From an uncultured Bacillota bacterium (GTDB taxonomy: Bacteria; Bacillota_I; Bacilli_A; Erysipelotrichales; Erysipelotrichaceae), in the NCBI GenBank assembly GCA_937919165.1, contig CALFPO010000054.1, positions 1-64,000 on the forward strand: DNA of 64,000 bases, written 5' to 3'. The position numbers and the translations under genes are program-made. The notes below the pieces were generated by a model, which worked only from the letters and a program-made list of their open reading frames with translations, was not told where the DNA came from and made no database searches. Every line of letters begins with the position of its first letter. The stretch's first letter is position 1. This document shows, piece after piece, positions 17,240 to 25,618 of the stretch.

Positions 17240-18055
17240 TTATTTGGGTATGAATGAATCAAAGATATATTGCTGATAGTATTTCTTCGCATACTGCATA
17301 TCCTTTTCGGATTTTATGGTCCAAGCTACGCATTCACCCTTAAAGACCTTGGAGATGATGCGGAAGGACAAAGAATGCGAGCAGATGTCGTAGGCGCAAT
17401 AGTCTGGTTTGGTCCAGAAGTTCAACAGATAGTTTGAACAGAACAGCTTGATGAAGAATCCGCCCTCTGCTTCCTTGTCAGGAAACATGTTGTAGGCCAA
17501 TTGGCCTCTGATTATCTCAGGATGGCTCTTTCTTAGATGTCTTACAACCAAAGGATTGAATGATTCCATGGTGTAGTTGCGTTTGTAGGTCTTGAGCAGC
17601 TTGATGGCCTCTTCGCAGGTCCTTATGCAGTCGCCCTCAGGCTTGATCTCCACCACCAGTGGCGTATCTTCCTTTAGAAGGTCCAGTACATCCTTGAACA
17701 GCGGGATTCTTTCGTTGGTATCCAGAAGCGGATATTGCTGAAGCTCTTCAAAAGTGCAGTCAGTCAGTTTCTTGTCGATTCCGCACATTCTCTTGAGCGA
17801 GGCATCGTGGAACACCACCAGCTGATTGTCGCTTGTGAGCTGGACATCAAGCTCTGTCCCATATCCGTTGGCGACAGTTCCTTTGAAGGCCTCAAGCGAA
17901 TTTTCGGGAATATCCTTGTTGTTGAACAGTCCACGATGGGTTAGATAGACCTCCTCAAAGGAAACCATCTTCTTTTTTCTTTCCTTATCCAGATTCGGCA
18001 TGATCATATACAAATACGCCAAGACAAGGATTATGATTACAATCAATATGCTCAT
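17240..18055 (-). CDS. Glycerophosphodiester phosphodiesterase, membrane-anchored
   Basis: A 271-residue protein: one N-terminal membrane helix (ILIVIIILVLAYLYMIM) and a GDPD TIM-barrel with the catalytic and metal residues in LTHRGLFNN, IPENSLEAF, GTELDVQ, VVFHDASL and VVEIKPEG. It hydrolyses glycerophosphodiesters to glycerol-3-phosphate and an alcohol. The orientation of the catalytic domain cannot be read; the basic KERKKK just after the helix favours the cytoplasmic side. It starts one base after the aldose-epimerase stop. Confidence 0.9.
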   Translation of the reverse strand: MSILIVIIILVLAYLYMIMPNLDKERKKKMVSFEEVYLTHRGLFNNKDIPENSLEAFKGTVANGYGTELDVQLTSDNQLVVFHDASLKRMCGIDKKLTDCTFEELQQYPLLDTNERIPLFKDVLDLLKEDTPLVVEIKPEGDCIRTCEEAIKLLKTYKRNYTMESFNPLVVRHLRKSHPEIIRGQLAYNMFPDKEAEGGFFIKLFCSNYLLNFWTKPDYCAYDICSHSLSFRIISKVFKGECVAWTIKSEKDMQYAKKYYQQYIFDSFIPK

Positions 18056-18056
18056 C

Positions 18057-18833
18057 CTAATCCACCAAGGTTATGCTGTAAGATATCTTGAATTCCTCTT
18101 TTGCCTTAAGCATTACCATTCCTCTCCTCTTCTCGAAATCGACACCTTCTTCAGGATCGGGTGTGATCCATGGCTCAATACACACAAACGGCGCAAATGG
18201 TGACCATACCGCAAGGATATCGTAGCCCTCAAAGTCCAGACGCAGATGATGTCCGTTTGTGTTCAGTACTGCGCTCTTGAATGGATTTGGATCATATTTA
18301 TAGGTGTGATATTTTTCGAATAACTCATTATTTACTTCTAATGTTTCTTTCTCATCGAAGGTGATGTACGTATCAACGAAGTCTTTCGGACAGTTGAAGG
18401 CAGGATGCAAGCCAAAGCCAAAAGGCATGACTTCATCGTTCCTGTTGACGATGCGATAGCTGATCACTACGCTTTCTTCAACCAATCTGTAGTTCACATA
18501 CAATGAAAAGCTATATGGATACTGCTTGATGGTTTCTTCGTTGTCTTCCAGCACAAGCGTCAAAGAATCATCATCCTGGTCCACCAAGGTAAACTCGCTA
18601 TTGCGGGCGAAGCCGTGGTTACCCATCGGATATTCTTTTCCATATATGATGTTCTTCTTGTCTTTGGTGGATGATACCTGTGGGAAAAGGACAGGATTTC
18701 TTCCTGCCCAGTATTCCTTGTCTCCTTGCCAGAGATATTCGTATTGATTGTCTGTTCTTCTGAAGCTGTGCATCTCTGCGGCATGCGTATCTACACACAG
18801 CTCAACCTTTTCGTTTCTTATCGTATATTTCAT
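18057..18833 (-). CDS. Aldose 1-epimerase family protein (LacX-like)
   Basis: A 258-residue beta-sandwich protein. Segments AEMHSFRRTDNQYEYLWQGD, NPVLFPQVSS, YPMGNHGFARNSEF, PFGFGLHPAFNCP and FVCIEPW match the galactose-mutarotase-like superfamily, LacX branch. The two His (in NHGF and GLHPAF) and the late Glu (CIEPW) correspond to the acid, base and sugar-binding residues. It would interconvert alpha and beta anomers of a sugar entering the cell, which fits two sugar-type transporters downstream. It follows the M18 peptidase gene by nine bases. Confidence 0.9.
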   Translation of the reverse strand: MKYTIRNEKVELCVDTHAAEMHSFRRTDNQYEYLWQGDKEYWAGRNPVLFPQVSSTKDKKNIIYGKEYPMGNHGFARNSEFTLVDQDDDSLTLVLEDNEETIKQYPYSFSLYVNYRLVEESVVISYRIVNRNDEVMPFGFGLHPAFNCPKDFVDTYITFDEKETLEVNNELFEKYHTYKYDPNPFKSAVLNTNGHHLRLDFEGYDILAVWSPFAPFVCIEPWITPDPEEGVDFEKRRGMVMLKAKEEFKISYSITLVD

Positions 18834-18842
18834 CTTATGCCC

Positions 18843-20114
18843 CTATATAGAGTAGTTGCCCTTTTCATCAATGCTGAGATGTGATTTGTAGAAGGCTTTC
18901 AAGGCTTCGATCATATACTCGACATCCTTGGTTCCGGCCGTCTCTACTGGCGAATGCATTGCCCATTGAGCTAAGCCAATATCTATCGACATGATGGAGA
19001 CGTGAGCAGTAGATAGATTGCCTAAGGTTCCGCCACCTCTGATGCCCGTCTTGTTGGCGTAGTTCTGGAACGGAATCTTGTTGTCGCTCAGCAGCTTCTT
19101 GAAGATCGCTCCGCTGAGGCTGTCAGTGCAATACGATTGTGCTGCATTATATTTGACCACTACACCGCCATTTAGCTTAGGCGAGTTGTTTGGGTCGTAG
19201 AGCTCAGGATGGTTTGGATGCAGGGCATGGGCGTTGTCGCAAGACAGCAGGATGCCATGCTCTATCAGTCTGTCATAATCAAGCGACAGATCTTTGCATA
19301 TCCTTCTGATGATGCCTTCCATGAAATCGGAATCTGCTCCCTGTCTTGTGAGCGATCCTACCTCTTCATTATCGAAAGACAGATAGAGGTTGATGTTGTC
19401 ATCATTGAAATTGTCCACAAAGCCCATCAATGATGTATAGGCACATTCAAGATTATCCAAGTGTCCTTGGGTTATGAATTCATCGTCCTTGCCCCATACA
19501 TATCCTTTGTCCAATGGATAAAGGTAAAGGTCAAAGCCTAGGATGTCGTTCTTGGAAACCTTAAGCTTCTTGGCCAGATAATCATTGAAATCGTATTTCT
19601 CATCAAGCGACACAATCGGAACCATATCAACAGCCACATCAGGAATCTTCTCTTCGATGTTGTGATTCAGATGTGGAGCCATAGACGGAATGATGCAGAA
19701 AGGCTTGTCGTCGATGAAATTCCTGCAGGCAATCTTGTCTTTTCTCTTGACTATCACTCTGCCAGCCAGAGATAGTGGGCGATCAAACCATGGACGTCTC
19801 AATATGCCGCCATATACCTCAACATTCAGTCTGATGCCGTTAGGCGTCTTGATGATTGGATTGGGCTTCAGCTTGAAGCTTGGACAATCGGTATGTGATG
19901 CAGCGATGTGGATTGCTGGATCGTTCAGCTTCTTGCCTACAGCAAAGGCAGCGATGCTGGAATCGTTTCTTGTCACATAGTACTTCTTTCCTTTGACAAT
20001 CTTCTTTTCTTTCAATGGCTCATAGCCGTGTTCCTCCAAGATTGTCTTGATGTTGGCTGTTGCGCCGAAAGCCGTTGGGCTTGCGTCGATGAATTTGATC
20101 AGGTCCTTTACCAT
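18843..20114 (-). CDS. M18-family aspartyl aminopeptidase
   Basis: A 423-residue cytoplasmic peptidase of normal length. Zinc-ligand and catalytic segments of the family are all present: ASHTDCPSFKLKPN (His74), RPWFDRPLSLAGRV, SMAPHLNHNIEE, QGHLDNLE (Asp), SFDNEEVGS (Glu-Glu), CDNAHALHPNHPE, GIRGGGTLGN and the last ligand in WAMHSPVETAG. It removes acidic or neutral N-terminal residues from peptides and usually assembles as a dodecamer. It starts one base after the tyrosine-phosphatase stop, in the same operon. Confidence 0.93.
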   Translation of the reverse strand: MVKDLIKFIDASPTAFGATANIKTILEEHGYEPLKEKKIVKGKKYYVTRNDSSIAAFAVGKKLNDPAIHIAASHTDCPSFKLKPNPIIKTPNGIRLNVEVYGGILRRPWFDRPLSLAGRVIVKRKDKIACRNFIDDKPFCIIPSMAPHLNHNIEEKIPDVAVDMVPIVSLDEKYDFNDYLAKKLKVSKNDILGFDLYLYPLDKGYVWGKDDEFITQGHLDNLECAYTSLMGFVDNFNDDNINLYLSFDNEEVGSLTRQGADSDFMEGIIRRICKDLSLDYDRLIEHGILLSCDNAHALHPNHPELYDPNNSPKLNGGVVVKYNAAQSYCTDSLSGAIFKKLLSDNKIPFQNYANKTGIRGGGTLGNLSTAHVSIMSIDIGLAQWAMHSPVETAGTKDVEYMIEALKAFYKSHLSIDEKGNYSI

Positions 20115-20115
20115 T

Positions 20116-20883
20116 TCATTCCTCCATAATCAGATATTTTCTCTTGAACATATCCTGTTCCTCTTTGCTGATCTTCAATCCGTTGCGGATGAAGTTTTCT
20201 TTTGTTCCCCATGTTTCGTATACCTCATCGAACAGAGCCATGACAAACGATTCGTCAGCTGAGAAGACTCCTCTCACTCTCTCTGCTACGTTCTTGTTCA
20301 TGATCAGTCTGACTATCCAGTAGAGCCTGTTGGCCTTCCTGTGTGCAACGACATTCGTATAGAGATAGTCATCGATGATGGTCTTGTCGTCTATATCAAG
20401 CAGAAGATAGATGACAAAGGCGATAACGCCTGTCCTATCTTTTCCTTGTGTGCAATGGAACCAGATCGATCCGTCCTTCGGATCATGGTCCATGATGTGT
20501 CTGATTATCTTCCGGACATTCTCAAGTTTCTTGTCCTGAAGCATCTCGTGATAGAGCTTGACCATGTCAGGTATTATGCTTTCTGGATCCTTCCAGAACT
20601 GCGACTGCGATTCCTGAGTCAGGCCTGGTGCATGTTCCTCATAGAAAGGTTCAACGATATGATTGATTCCTTCGGCTATGATGTCGGGCTTCTCTTCAGC
20701 TTCTTCTTTGGTTCTGACATCGATGACTGTATCAAGATGATATTCATCCTTTAGATACTTTATGTCTTTTCTGTTCAGGCCGCTGAAGAGGTCTCCACGC
20801 AAAAGAAGCTTTTCCTTCACGCGACCATCTATCCCCATGTCTCTAACGTTCTTTTTCTTATGTAGTTTTATATTCTTAAGCAT
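20116..20883 (-). CDS. Tyrosine/lipid phosphatase of the PTP (Y_phosphatase3) family
   Basis: A 255-residue protein without signal peptide. KNVRDMGIDGRVKEKLLLRGD and TVIDVRTKEEAEEKPD open the domain; the catalytic loop is FHCTQGKDRTG (Cys144, Arg150), with Lys and Asp in the positions common to bacterial PTPs acting on phosphotyrosine and phosphoinositides. It heads the long operon running to 13316. No Shine-Dalgarno is seen; TAGAAT lies eight bases before the ATG, so transcription may begin at or near the start codon. Confidence 0.85.
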   Translation of the reverse strand: MLKNIKLHKKKNVRDMGIDGRVKEKLLLRGDLFSGLNRKDIKYLKDEYHLDTVIDVRTKEEAEEKPDIIAEGINHIVEPFYEEHAPGLTQESQSQFWKDPESIIPDMVKLYHEMLQDKKLENVRKIIRHIMDHDPKDGSIWFHCTQGKDRTGVIAFVIYLLLDIDDKTIIDDYLYTNVVAHRKANRLYWIVRLIMNKNVAERVRGVFSADESFVMALFDEVYETWGTKENFIRNGLKISKEEQDMFKRKYLIMEE

Positions 20884-20898
20884 CTATATATATTCTAT

Positions 20899-20923
20899 CT
20901 AAAAAACCGGTTAGATACCGGTT
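20899..20923 (-). terminator. Terminator of the [FeFe] hydrogenase gene
   Basis: Stem AACCGG/CCGGTT (20905-20910 with 20918-20923) overlapping the stop, followed on the minus strand by six T. Confidence 0.85.
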
Positions 20924-22347
20924 CTTTGTTTGAAATCATTGATGCTGGCTTCAATATCTGGATGGCTCGAAGATGCTGCGAAGCTGTTGACGTTCTTGTT
21001 TCTGTCGCCAAGCTTCTCGATTATGCCGGCTCCGCCGACACAGCCTCCTTCACATATCATCCCTTCTATGAAGTTTCCTTCCAGCATATCCTTGGTCTTC
21101 TTCAGTAAAGCGATTCGGCAGCTTTCGATGCCGTTGCAGGTCTCTGGCTTCAGTTCGAGAGCGCTATTTATCTCTTTGAGACCTTCTCTCATAGCTTGTG
21201 TCAGTCCGCCTGAACGGGCAAATATTCTGCCATATTCCGATGCATCATTTAGTTCCATCTCTTCAAGACTCTCCAGATTGATGTCTTTGCTGTCGAATAG
21301 CGCAAGCAGTTCCTCGAAGGTCAAGGCAACATCGACATAATCCCTGACGCTTTCTTTTCTTACTTCAGCTTTCTTGGCTGTGCATGGTCCGATGAAGACG
21401 ATGCGGCAGTCTTCGTCCCTCTCTCTAATTTCCTTGGCAATTGTTGCCATAGGCGAAAGGTTATGAGAAAGCAGATCCTTGAACTGCGGGAAGTTCTTCT
21501 CTACATAGCTTACAAACGCTGGACAGCAGGATGACATCACAAAGCCTTTCTCATCCAGTTCCTGCGCTTCGCTTCTTGCCACCATATCGGCTCCAAGAGC
21601 CGCTTCCACAACATCATAGAAGCCCAGCTTCTTGAGTCCGGCGACAATCTTTCCAACACCTATTCCTTCCAGCATATTGACGATTGCCGGAGCGATCAGC
21701 GCGTATACCTTGAAGTTTATGTTGCTTTCGCTCTTGATGATATAGTCGATCGCATCAAGTATGTATGACTTATCCATGATGGCACCAAATGGACATTGAG
21801 ATATGCAGGCTCCACAGTTGATGCACTTCTCTGGATCGATATGAGCTGCCTGCTCCTCGTTGGCAGAAATGGCTTTGACAGCACAGGCATTCTCGCACGG
21901 TCTCTTGCGATTGATGATTGCAGTATACTGGCAAGCCTTGGCACAGGCTCCACAGTTCACGCACTTGCTCTTGTCGATGTGGGCCTGATGGTTCTCGTCA
22001 AAATAGATCGCATTCAGTTTGCAGGCATCTTTGCATCTTTGCGCCAGACATCCACGACAGGTGTTGGTGACTTCATATCCGCCGATTGGGCACTCATCGC
22101 AAGCGATATCGATCACCTCGATGATGTTGGGGTTGGCGCGATTGCCGCCCATAGCCAGCTTGACTCTTTCCTGAAGGATAGCTCTTTCCTTATATACGCA
22201 GCATCTCATTGTTGGAATCTTGCCAGGTATTATCTTCTTAGGAATATCAAGAACGTTCTCGACCAGGTTTCCTTCCCAGGCCTCCTTGGCCACTTCCTTG
22301 AGAACCTGATACTTGAGATACTGTATTCGTGTTTCAAATTTAGGCAT
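20911..22347 (-). CDS. Group B-like [FeFe] hydrogenase / HydA-related iron-sulfur protein
   Basis: 478 residues. The N-terminal half is rich in cysteine motifs: CDECPIGG, CRGCLAQRCKDAC, CVNCGACAKAC, CENACAVKAIS and CINCGACISQCPFGAI, giving several 4Fe-4S clusters. The C-terminal half carries the three H-cluster loops in group B form: MSSCCPAFV (L1), GPCTAKKAEV (L2) and EGMICEGGCVGGAG (L3). It would evolve or take up H2, or sense it, using ferredoxin. The start at 22347 lies eight bases inside the upstream kinase gene, after GGAG; an upstream in-frame ATG at 22380 is not favoured. Maturation genes hydEFG are not in the window. Confidence 0.85.
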   Translation of the reverse strand: MPKFETRIQYLKYQVLKEVAKEAWEGNLVENVLDIPKKIIPGKIPTMRCCVYKERAILQERVKLAMGGNRANPNIIEVIDIACDECPIGGYEVTNTCRGCLAQRCKDACKLNAIYFDENHQAHIDKSKCVNCGACAKACQYTAIINRKRPCENACAVKAISANEEQAAHIDPEKCINCGACISQCPFGAIMDKSYILDAIDYIIKSESNINFKVYALIAPAIVNMLEGIGVGKIVAGLKKLGFYDVVEAALGADMVARSEAQELDEKGFVMSSCCPAFVSYVEKNFPQFKDLLSHNLSPMATIAKEIRERDEDCRIVFIGPCTAKKAEVRKESVRDYVDVALTFEELLALFDSKDINLESLEEMELNDASEYGRIFARSGGLTQAMREGLKEINSALELKPETCNGIESCRIALLKKTKDMLEGNFIEGMICEGGCVGGAGIIEKLGDRNKNVNSFAASSSHPDIEASINDFKQRTGI

Positions 22348-23104
22348 ATAGTTTCTCCAATCCTTGTTCATTCTCAACAATCAGTCTCTGCAGCAGATCG
22401 CTTTCGTTCTTTTTTCCCTTGACTGATTGCGATGCCGCTAGGATCGGCAGCCAATTAAGAACGTCCCTGTGGTTGCATCCGCTCCTGTCGCAGAATTTCT
22501 TCAGATATTTCTTCGCTCTCTTGTTCTTGCCTTCCAGAAGGAAAAGCAGAAAGGTTCTGGCAGCGTCAGCCTCGACGTTGCCCTGGGTGGCGTGTGACCA
22601 GTCAATGATGTATGGCCTGCCATCTTTGTCGATGATGACATTGGATGGATTATAGTCGCCATGACATAGGCTGTTATGCCTTGGCGTGCTTTCGATGCGG
22701 TTATGCAGATCATAGCGCAAAGTTGCGGAAAGATCTGTCTGTGAGATCTTGCTGTTCATCTTGTCGCGATGCTTCTTCAGCTGCGGGCATCTTCTGCTTT
22801 GCATATCTATCTGGATATCCACAAAGCGATCAAGGTATTCATCTTCTTTGTCTGGATTTGTTTCAAGCAACTCCTCCATCGTCACTCCATCGATGCGTTC
22901 CATGACAATAGCCCATTGTCCGTCAATCATCGTAACCTCAAGAAGACGAGGAATGTTCAGTCCTGTCTCTTCCACCCTTGCGTGATTGAGCGCTTCGTTT
23001 AAGATGTTGCCTTTGTTGAAAGATTTCTCAAAGACTTTGTAGCATCTGTTGTCGATAACGTATACTTCCTTGTTCTTTCTTGTTGCGACTATTATCTTTT
23101 CCAT
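22340..23104 (-). CDS. APH/choline kinase-like small-molecule phosphotransferase
   Basis: A 254-residue kinase-fold protein. The catalytic loop is LCHGDYNPSNVIID and the metal-binding segment YIIDWSHATQGNVEAD, as in aminoglycoside phosphotransferase and choline kinase relatives. The N-lobe has AIVMERIDGVTMEELL. Ribosome site AGGAG is good. The gene overlaps the hydrogenase start by eight bases, so both are made together. The substrate is unknown; this protein class is often mislabelled as aminoglycoside resistance, and nothing here supports resistance. Confidence 0.82.
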   Translation of the reverse strand: MEKIIVATRKNKEVYVIDNRCYKVFEKSFNKGNILNEALNHARVEETGLNIPRLLEVTMIDGQWAIVMERIDGVTMEELLETNPDKEDEYLDRFVDIQIDMQSRRCPQLKKHRDKMNSKISQTDLSATLRYDLHNRIESTPRHNSLCHGDYNPSNVIIDKDGRPYIIDWSHATQGNVEADAARTFLLFLLEGKNKRAKKYLKKFCDRSGCNHRDVLNWLPILAASQSVKGKKNESDLLQRLIVENEQGLEKLYA

Positions 23105-23218
23105 GATTGTGCTCCTAATTGAAATGTATCACATTTTTTGCTTGTTTAAAAAATTAAATTCTTCACAAATGTATTTTTCTATAACTTATATTAAAATAGG
23201 GTCAAAGAGGACTAATCT

Positions 23219-24385
23219 ATGGCTAAAAATGTTGAAATAATGGCACAGCATATCGAGGCGCAAGCCGATATGTTCGATAGGTATGCCAAGGGTCTATATG
23301 AGAAATGTCTATCGATCCTTGAAAGGCATGGTGCAGGGAAAAGGATAAGCAAGGTCTTCCTGACGGGATGCGGCGATTCGTATTACGCCGGGATGTGCGT
23401 CAAGGATTTCTATACTCTATATACTGGCCTTCATACCGAACCGCTTGAGGCCTTAGAGCTTTCAAGATATGTTCTTCCTTATGAGGTAGATGAACACAGC
23501 CTCGTAGTATCGATATCTGCATCAGGGTCGGTCGCAAGAACAGCCGAGTGCGCCATCAGAGCGGGCGAAAAGGGTGCTCTTTCTATCGGCGTAACCACCA
23601 ATCCAAAATCCCGTCTGGCAGAAGTTTCTCCAGAGCTTCTCTATATCGAACTAGAAGAGAATCTTGGACTAGCGCCTGGTACCCAGTCATATTGTGCATC
23701 GCTGCTTTCTCTTTATTGCCTTGGCATGGCTTTGGGAAAGACATTAGGAAAGCTGAGTGATGAAGATATCGAAAAGATGTTCAGCAAGATGTCTTCGCTA
23801 TCAAGCGCCATGCGCATTACAGCTCAACGAAATTCAAAACCTATAAGAGATTATCTTGAAAGATACTTTGATGAAGAAAAGAAGACATCCATCAAGATGT
23901 TCCATATACTCGGCAGTGGACCTAGCGCCGGTACCGCAAACTTCGGCGTCATGAAGCTTCTTGAGGCAGCAGGATTCGATTCCCTTGCCCAGGGCGTTGA
24001 AGAGTGGGCTCATTCGCAATACTTCACTACCGCACCAGACATTCATACCATTGTGCTTGCCCAGAAAGGCAAGAGCCATGAAAGAGCTGTCGAAATCCTT
24101 TCAGCCATCAAGGTCAAGGAAGGAAACACGATCATCATCGGCGAAGAGAATGATGTTGAACTTTTAAACAAGGCCGATTTCTACTTTCCGATCTGCGGCG
24201 CAGAAAACATCGATGAGGAATTCTCAGGACTTCTCTATTGTGTTCCTCTTGAGCTTATCGCCATGCATATAAGCGACATCGTTGGACATTCAGGCTTCGA
24301 CTTCGAAAACAAGCCGTGGGTCAAGGAAGAGAACTTCAAGCAGATATTCCATTCAAGGATCGTGAAACTGGAGGATGAACAATGA
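23219..24385 (+). CDS. SIS-domain sugar isomerase/deaminase-like protein
   Basis: 388 residues with two SIS domains. The first has FLTGCGDSYYAGMCVKDFY and VVSISASGSVARTAECAIRA (the Ser-rich phosphosugar loop); the second has HILGSGPSAGTANFGVMKLLEAAG and a late VEEWAHSQYF. This layout matches the isomerase half of GlmS and its relatives (AgaS, FrlB), which act on amino-sugar or glycated-amino-acid phosphates. It is cytoplasmic. The ATG overlap with the next gene (ATGA) shows coupling. Ribosome site AGAGGAC. Substrate unassigned. Confidence 0.85.
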   Translation: MAKNVEIMAQHIEAQADMFDRYAKGLYEKCLSILERHGAGKRISKVFLTGCGDSYYAGMCVKDFYTLYTGLHTEPLEALELSRYVLPYEVDEHSLVVSISASGSVARTAECAIRAGEKGALSIGVTTNPKSRLAEVSPELLYIELEENLGLAPGTQSYCASLLSLYCLGMALGKTLGKLSDEDIEKMFSKMSSLSSAMRITAQRNSKPIRDYLERYFDEEKKTSIKMFHILGSGPSAGTANFGVMKLLEAAGFDSLAQGVEEWAHSQYFTTAPDIHTIVLAQKGKSHERAVEILSAIKVKEGNTIIIGEENDVELLNKADFYFPICGAENIDEEFSGLLYCVPLELIAMHISDIVGHSGFDFENKPWVKEENFKQIFHSRIVKLEDEQ

Positions 24386-25221
24386 GCTCTAACTATGCAA
24401 AAGCACAAAGCACAAGATTCAACAGATATTCAAGAAGCATCCAAACAGAAAAGATTCTTTCGCCAAAAGGCCTGGTGGCTGTTGTGGGCGTCAAGACAAA
24501 GCCGCTGTATGACCTTGAGGAAACGATTGAAAACGCAATAGATGAAGCCAAGCAGTATTATGATGCTGGCATCAGAAACATCATGATCCAGAACGTAAAG
24601 GATGTACCATTCCTCGATTCCGGAAACATCGAGACCATATCCGCAATGACCGCCATCTGCCAGAGCATAAGAAAAGCCATGCCTGATGACTGCATGTTGG
24701 GCCTGAGCATGATGAAAGACAATGGCGAAGCGCTGGTTGCTGTCGCATCCGCTACATCTATGGACTATATCCGACCTAAGTGCTATGTTGGATCGGTTGT
24801 TTCTCACGACGGCGTCCATAACGGCATAATCAATGAGGTTCTGGAAACAAGGACAAGGCTGTCTTCAGATGTTGAAATCATTCCCGACATCTTTGACCGC
24901 ACCAGCACCAAACTTGGCAACACCAGCCTTGCGGAAGCCATATCCTGGGCTACCAGCTTCGGGCTTTGCAACTCTGTGATTCTTACAGGCAAAAGCTTCA
25001 AGGAATCTGTAGCCATGGCAAAAGAGGCAAGAGCTGCCTTCCCTGATCTATATCTGTATCTTGGTGGAGGAGCCAATCACAAAAATCTCAAAGAGGCTTA
25101 TGAGATCTTTGATGGAATCTTTGTCTCCTCATGTCTCAAAGATTCTTCCAATATGACCGGCAAGCTTGATAAAGATAAGCTTGAGGCCTTCATGGACATA
25201 TACGAAAAAATAGCTCGTTAG
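24382..25221 (+). CDS. BtpA/SgcQ-family TIM-barrel protein
   Basis: 279 residues. The N-terminal strand LVAVVGVKTKPLYD, then AKQYYDAGIRNIMIQNVKDVPFL, and the later FGLCNSVILTGKSF and LYLYLGGGANHKNLKEAY fit the BtpA/SgcQ family of TIM-barrel proteins. SgcQ-type members sit in sugar-phosphate operons and are thought to process unusual phosphosugars; the biochemical role is unproven. It is coupled by a four-base overlap to the SIS-domain gene, so the two probably act on the same compound. The gene ends inside a bidirectional terminator. Confidence 0.72.
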   Translation: MSSNYAKAQSTRFNRYSRSIQTEKILSPKGLVAVVGVKTKPLYDLEETIENAIDEAKQYYDAGIRNIMIQNVKDVPFLDSGNIETISAMTAICQSIRKAMPDDCMLGLSMMKDNGEALVAVASATSMDYIRPKCYVGSVVSHDGVHNGIINEVLETRTRLSSDVEIIPDIFDRTSTKLGNTSLAEAISWATSFGLCNSVILTGKSFKESVAMAKEARAAFPDLYLYLGGGANHKNLKEAYEIFDGIFVSSCLKDSSNMTGKLDKDKLEAFMDIYEKIAR

Positions 25222-25230
25222 AGCTATTTT
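25207..25230. terminator. Bidirectional terminator between btpA-like and ridA
   Basis: Perfect 10-bp stem AAAATAGCTC/GAGCTATTTT with a four-base loop. It overlaps both converging stop codons. Confidence 0.9.
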
Positions 25231-25607
25231 CATTTCACTGCGATTGCTTCGATTTCGACATTTGCACCCTTAGGCAAATTAGCTACCTCAAAGGCTGCTC
25301 TTGCGGGATATGGCTCCTTGAAGAATTCGCCATATACCTCATTCATGGCTGCAAAATCATTTATGTCCTTGAGAAGCACCGTTACCTTGACGACATGGCT
25401 CATGTCGCATCCGGCTTCCTCAAGGATGTTTTTGATGTTGGTCAAAGACTGTCGCGTGTTGATTCTGATGTCGTCATCAGAGGCAAACTGACCTGTCTTG
25501 TAATCGATAGGTATCTGTCCGCTTACATAGATGGTGCCATTTGCCTCAATGGCTTGCGAATATGGTCCGATGGCCTTTGGGGCCTTTTCCGAATTGATTG
25601 CTTTCAT
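25230..25607 (-). CDS. ridA: RidA-family enamine/imine deaminase
   Basis: 125 residues of typical RidA length. [56 protein letters not shown] and [26 protein letters not shown] contain the conserved Tyr, the ligand-binding Arg in PARAAF and the terminal Glu. It hydrolyses reactive 2-aminoacrylate/enamine products of PLP enzymes. The start at 25607 follows AGGAAAGGAAAAT; a longer in-frame ATG at 25697 lies inside the preceding HD-GYP gene and is rejected. Only 11 bases separate the two genes. Confidence 0.93.
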   Translation of the reverse strand: MKAINSEKAPKAIGPYSQAIEANGTIYVSGQIPIDYKTGQFASDDDIRINTRQSLTNIKNILEEAGCDMSHVVKVTVLLKDINDFAAMNEVYGEFFKEPYPARAAFEVANLPKGANVEIEAIAVK

Positions 25608-25618
25608 ATTTTCCTTTC

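Noticed and set aside
22340..23104. Aminoglycoside resistance gene
   Set aside because: Only the general APH kinase fold is visible, and the gene is coupled to a hydrogenase gene in core DNA.
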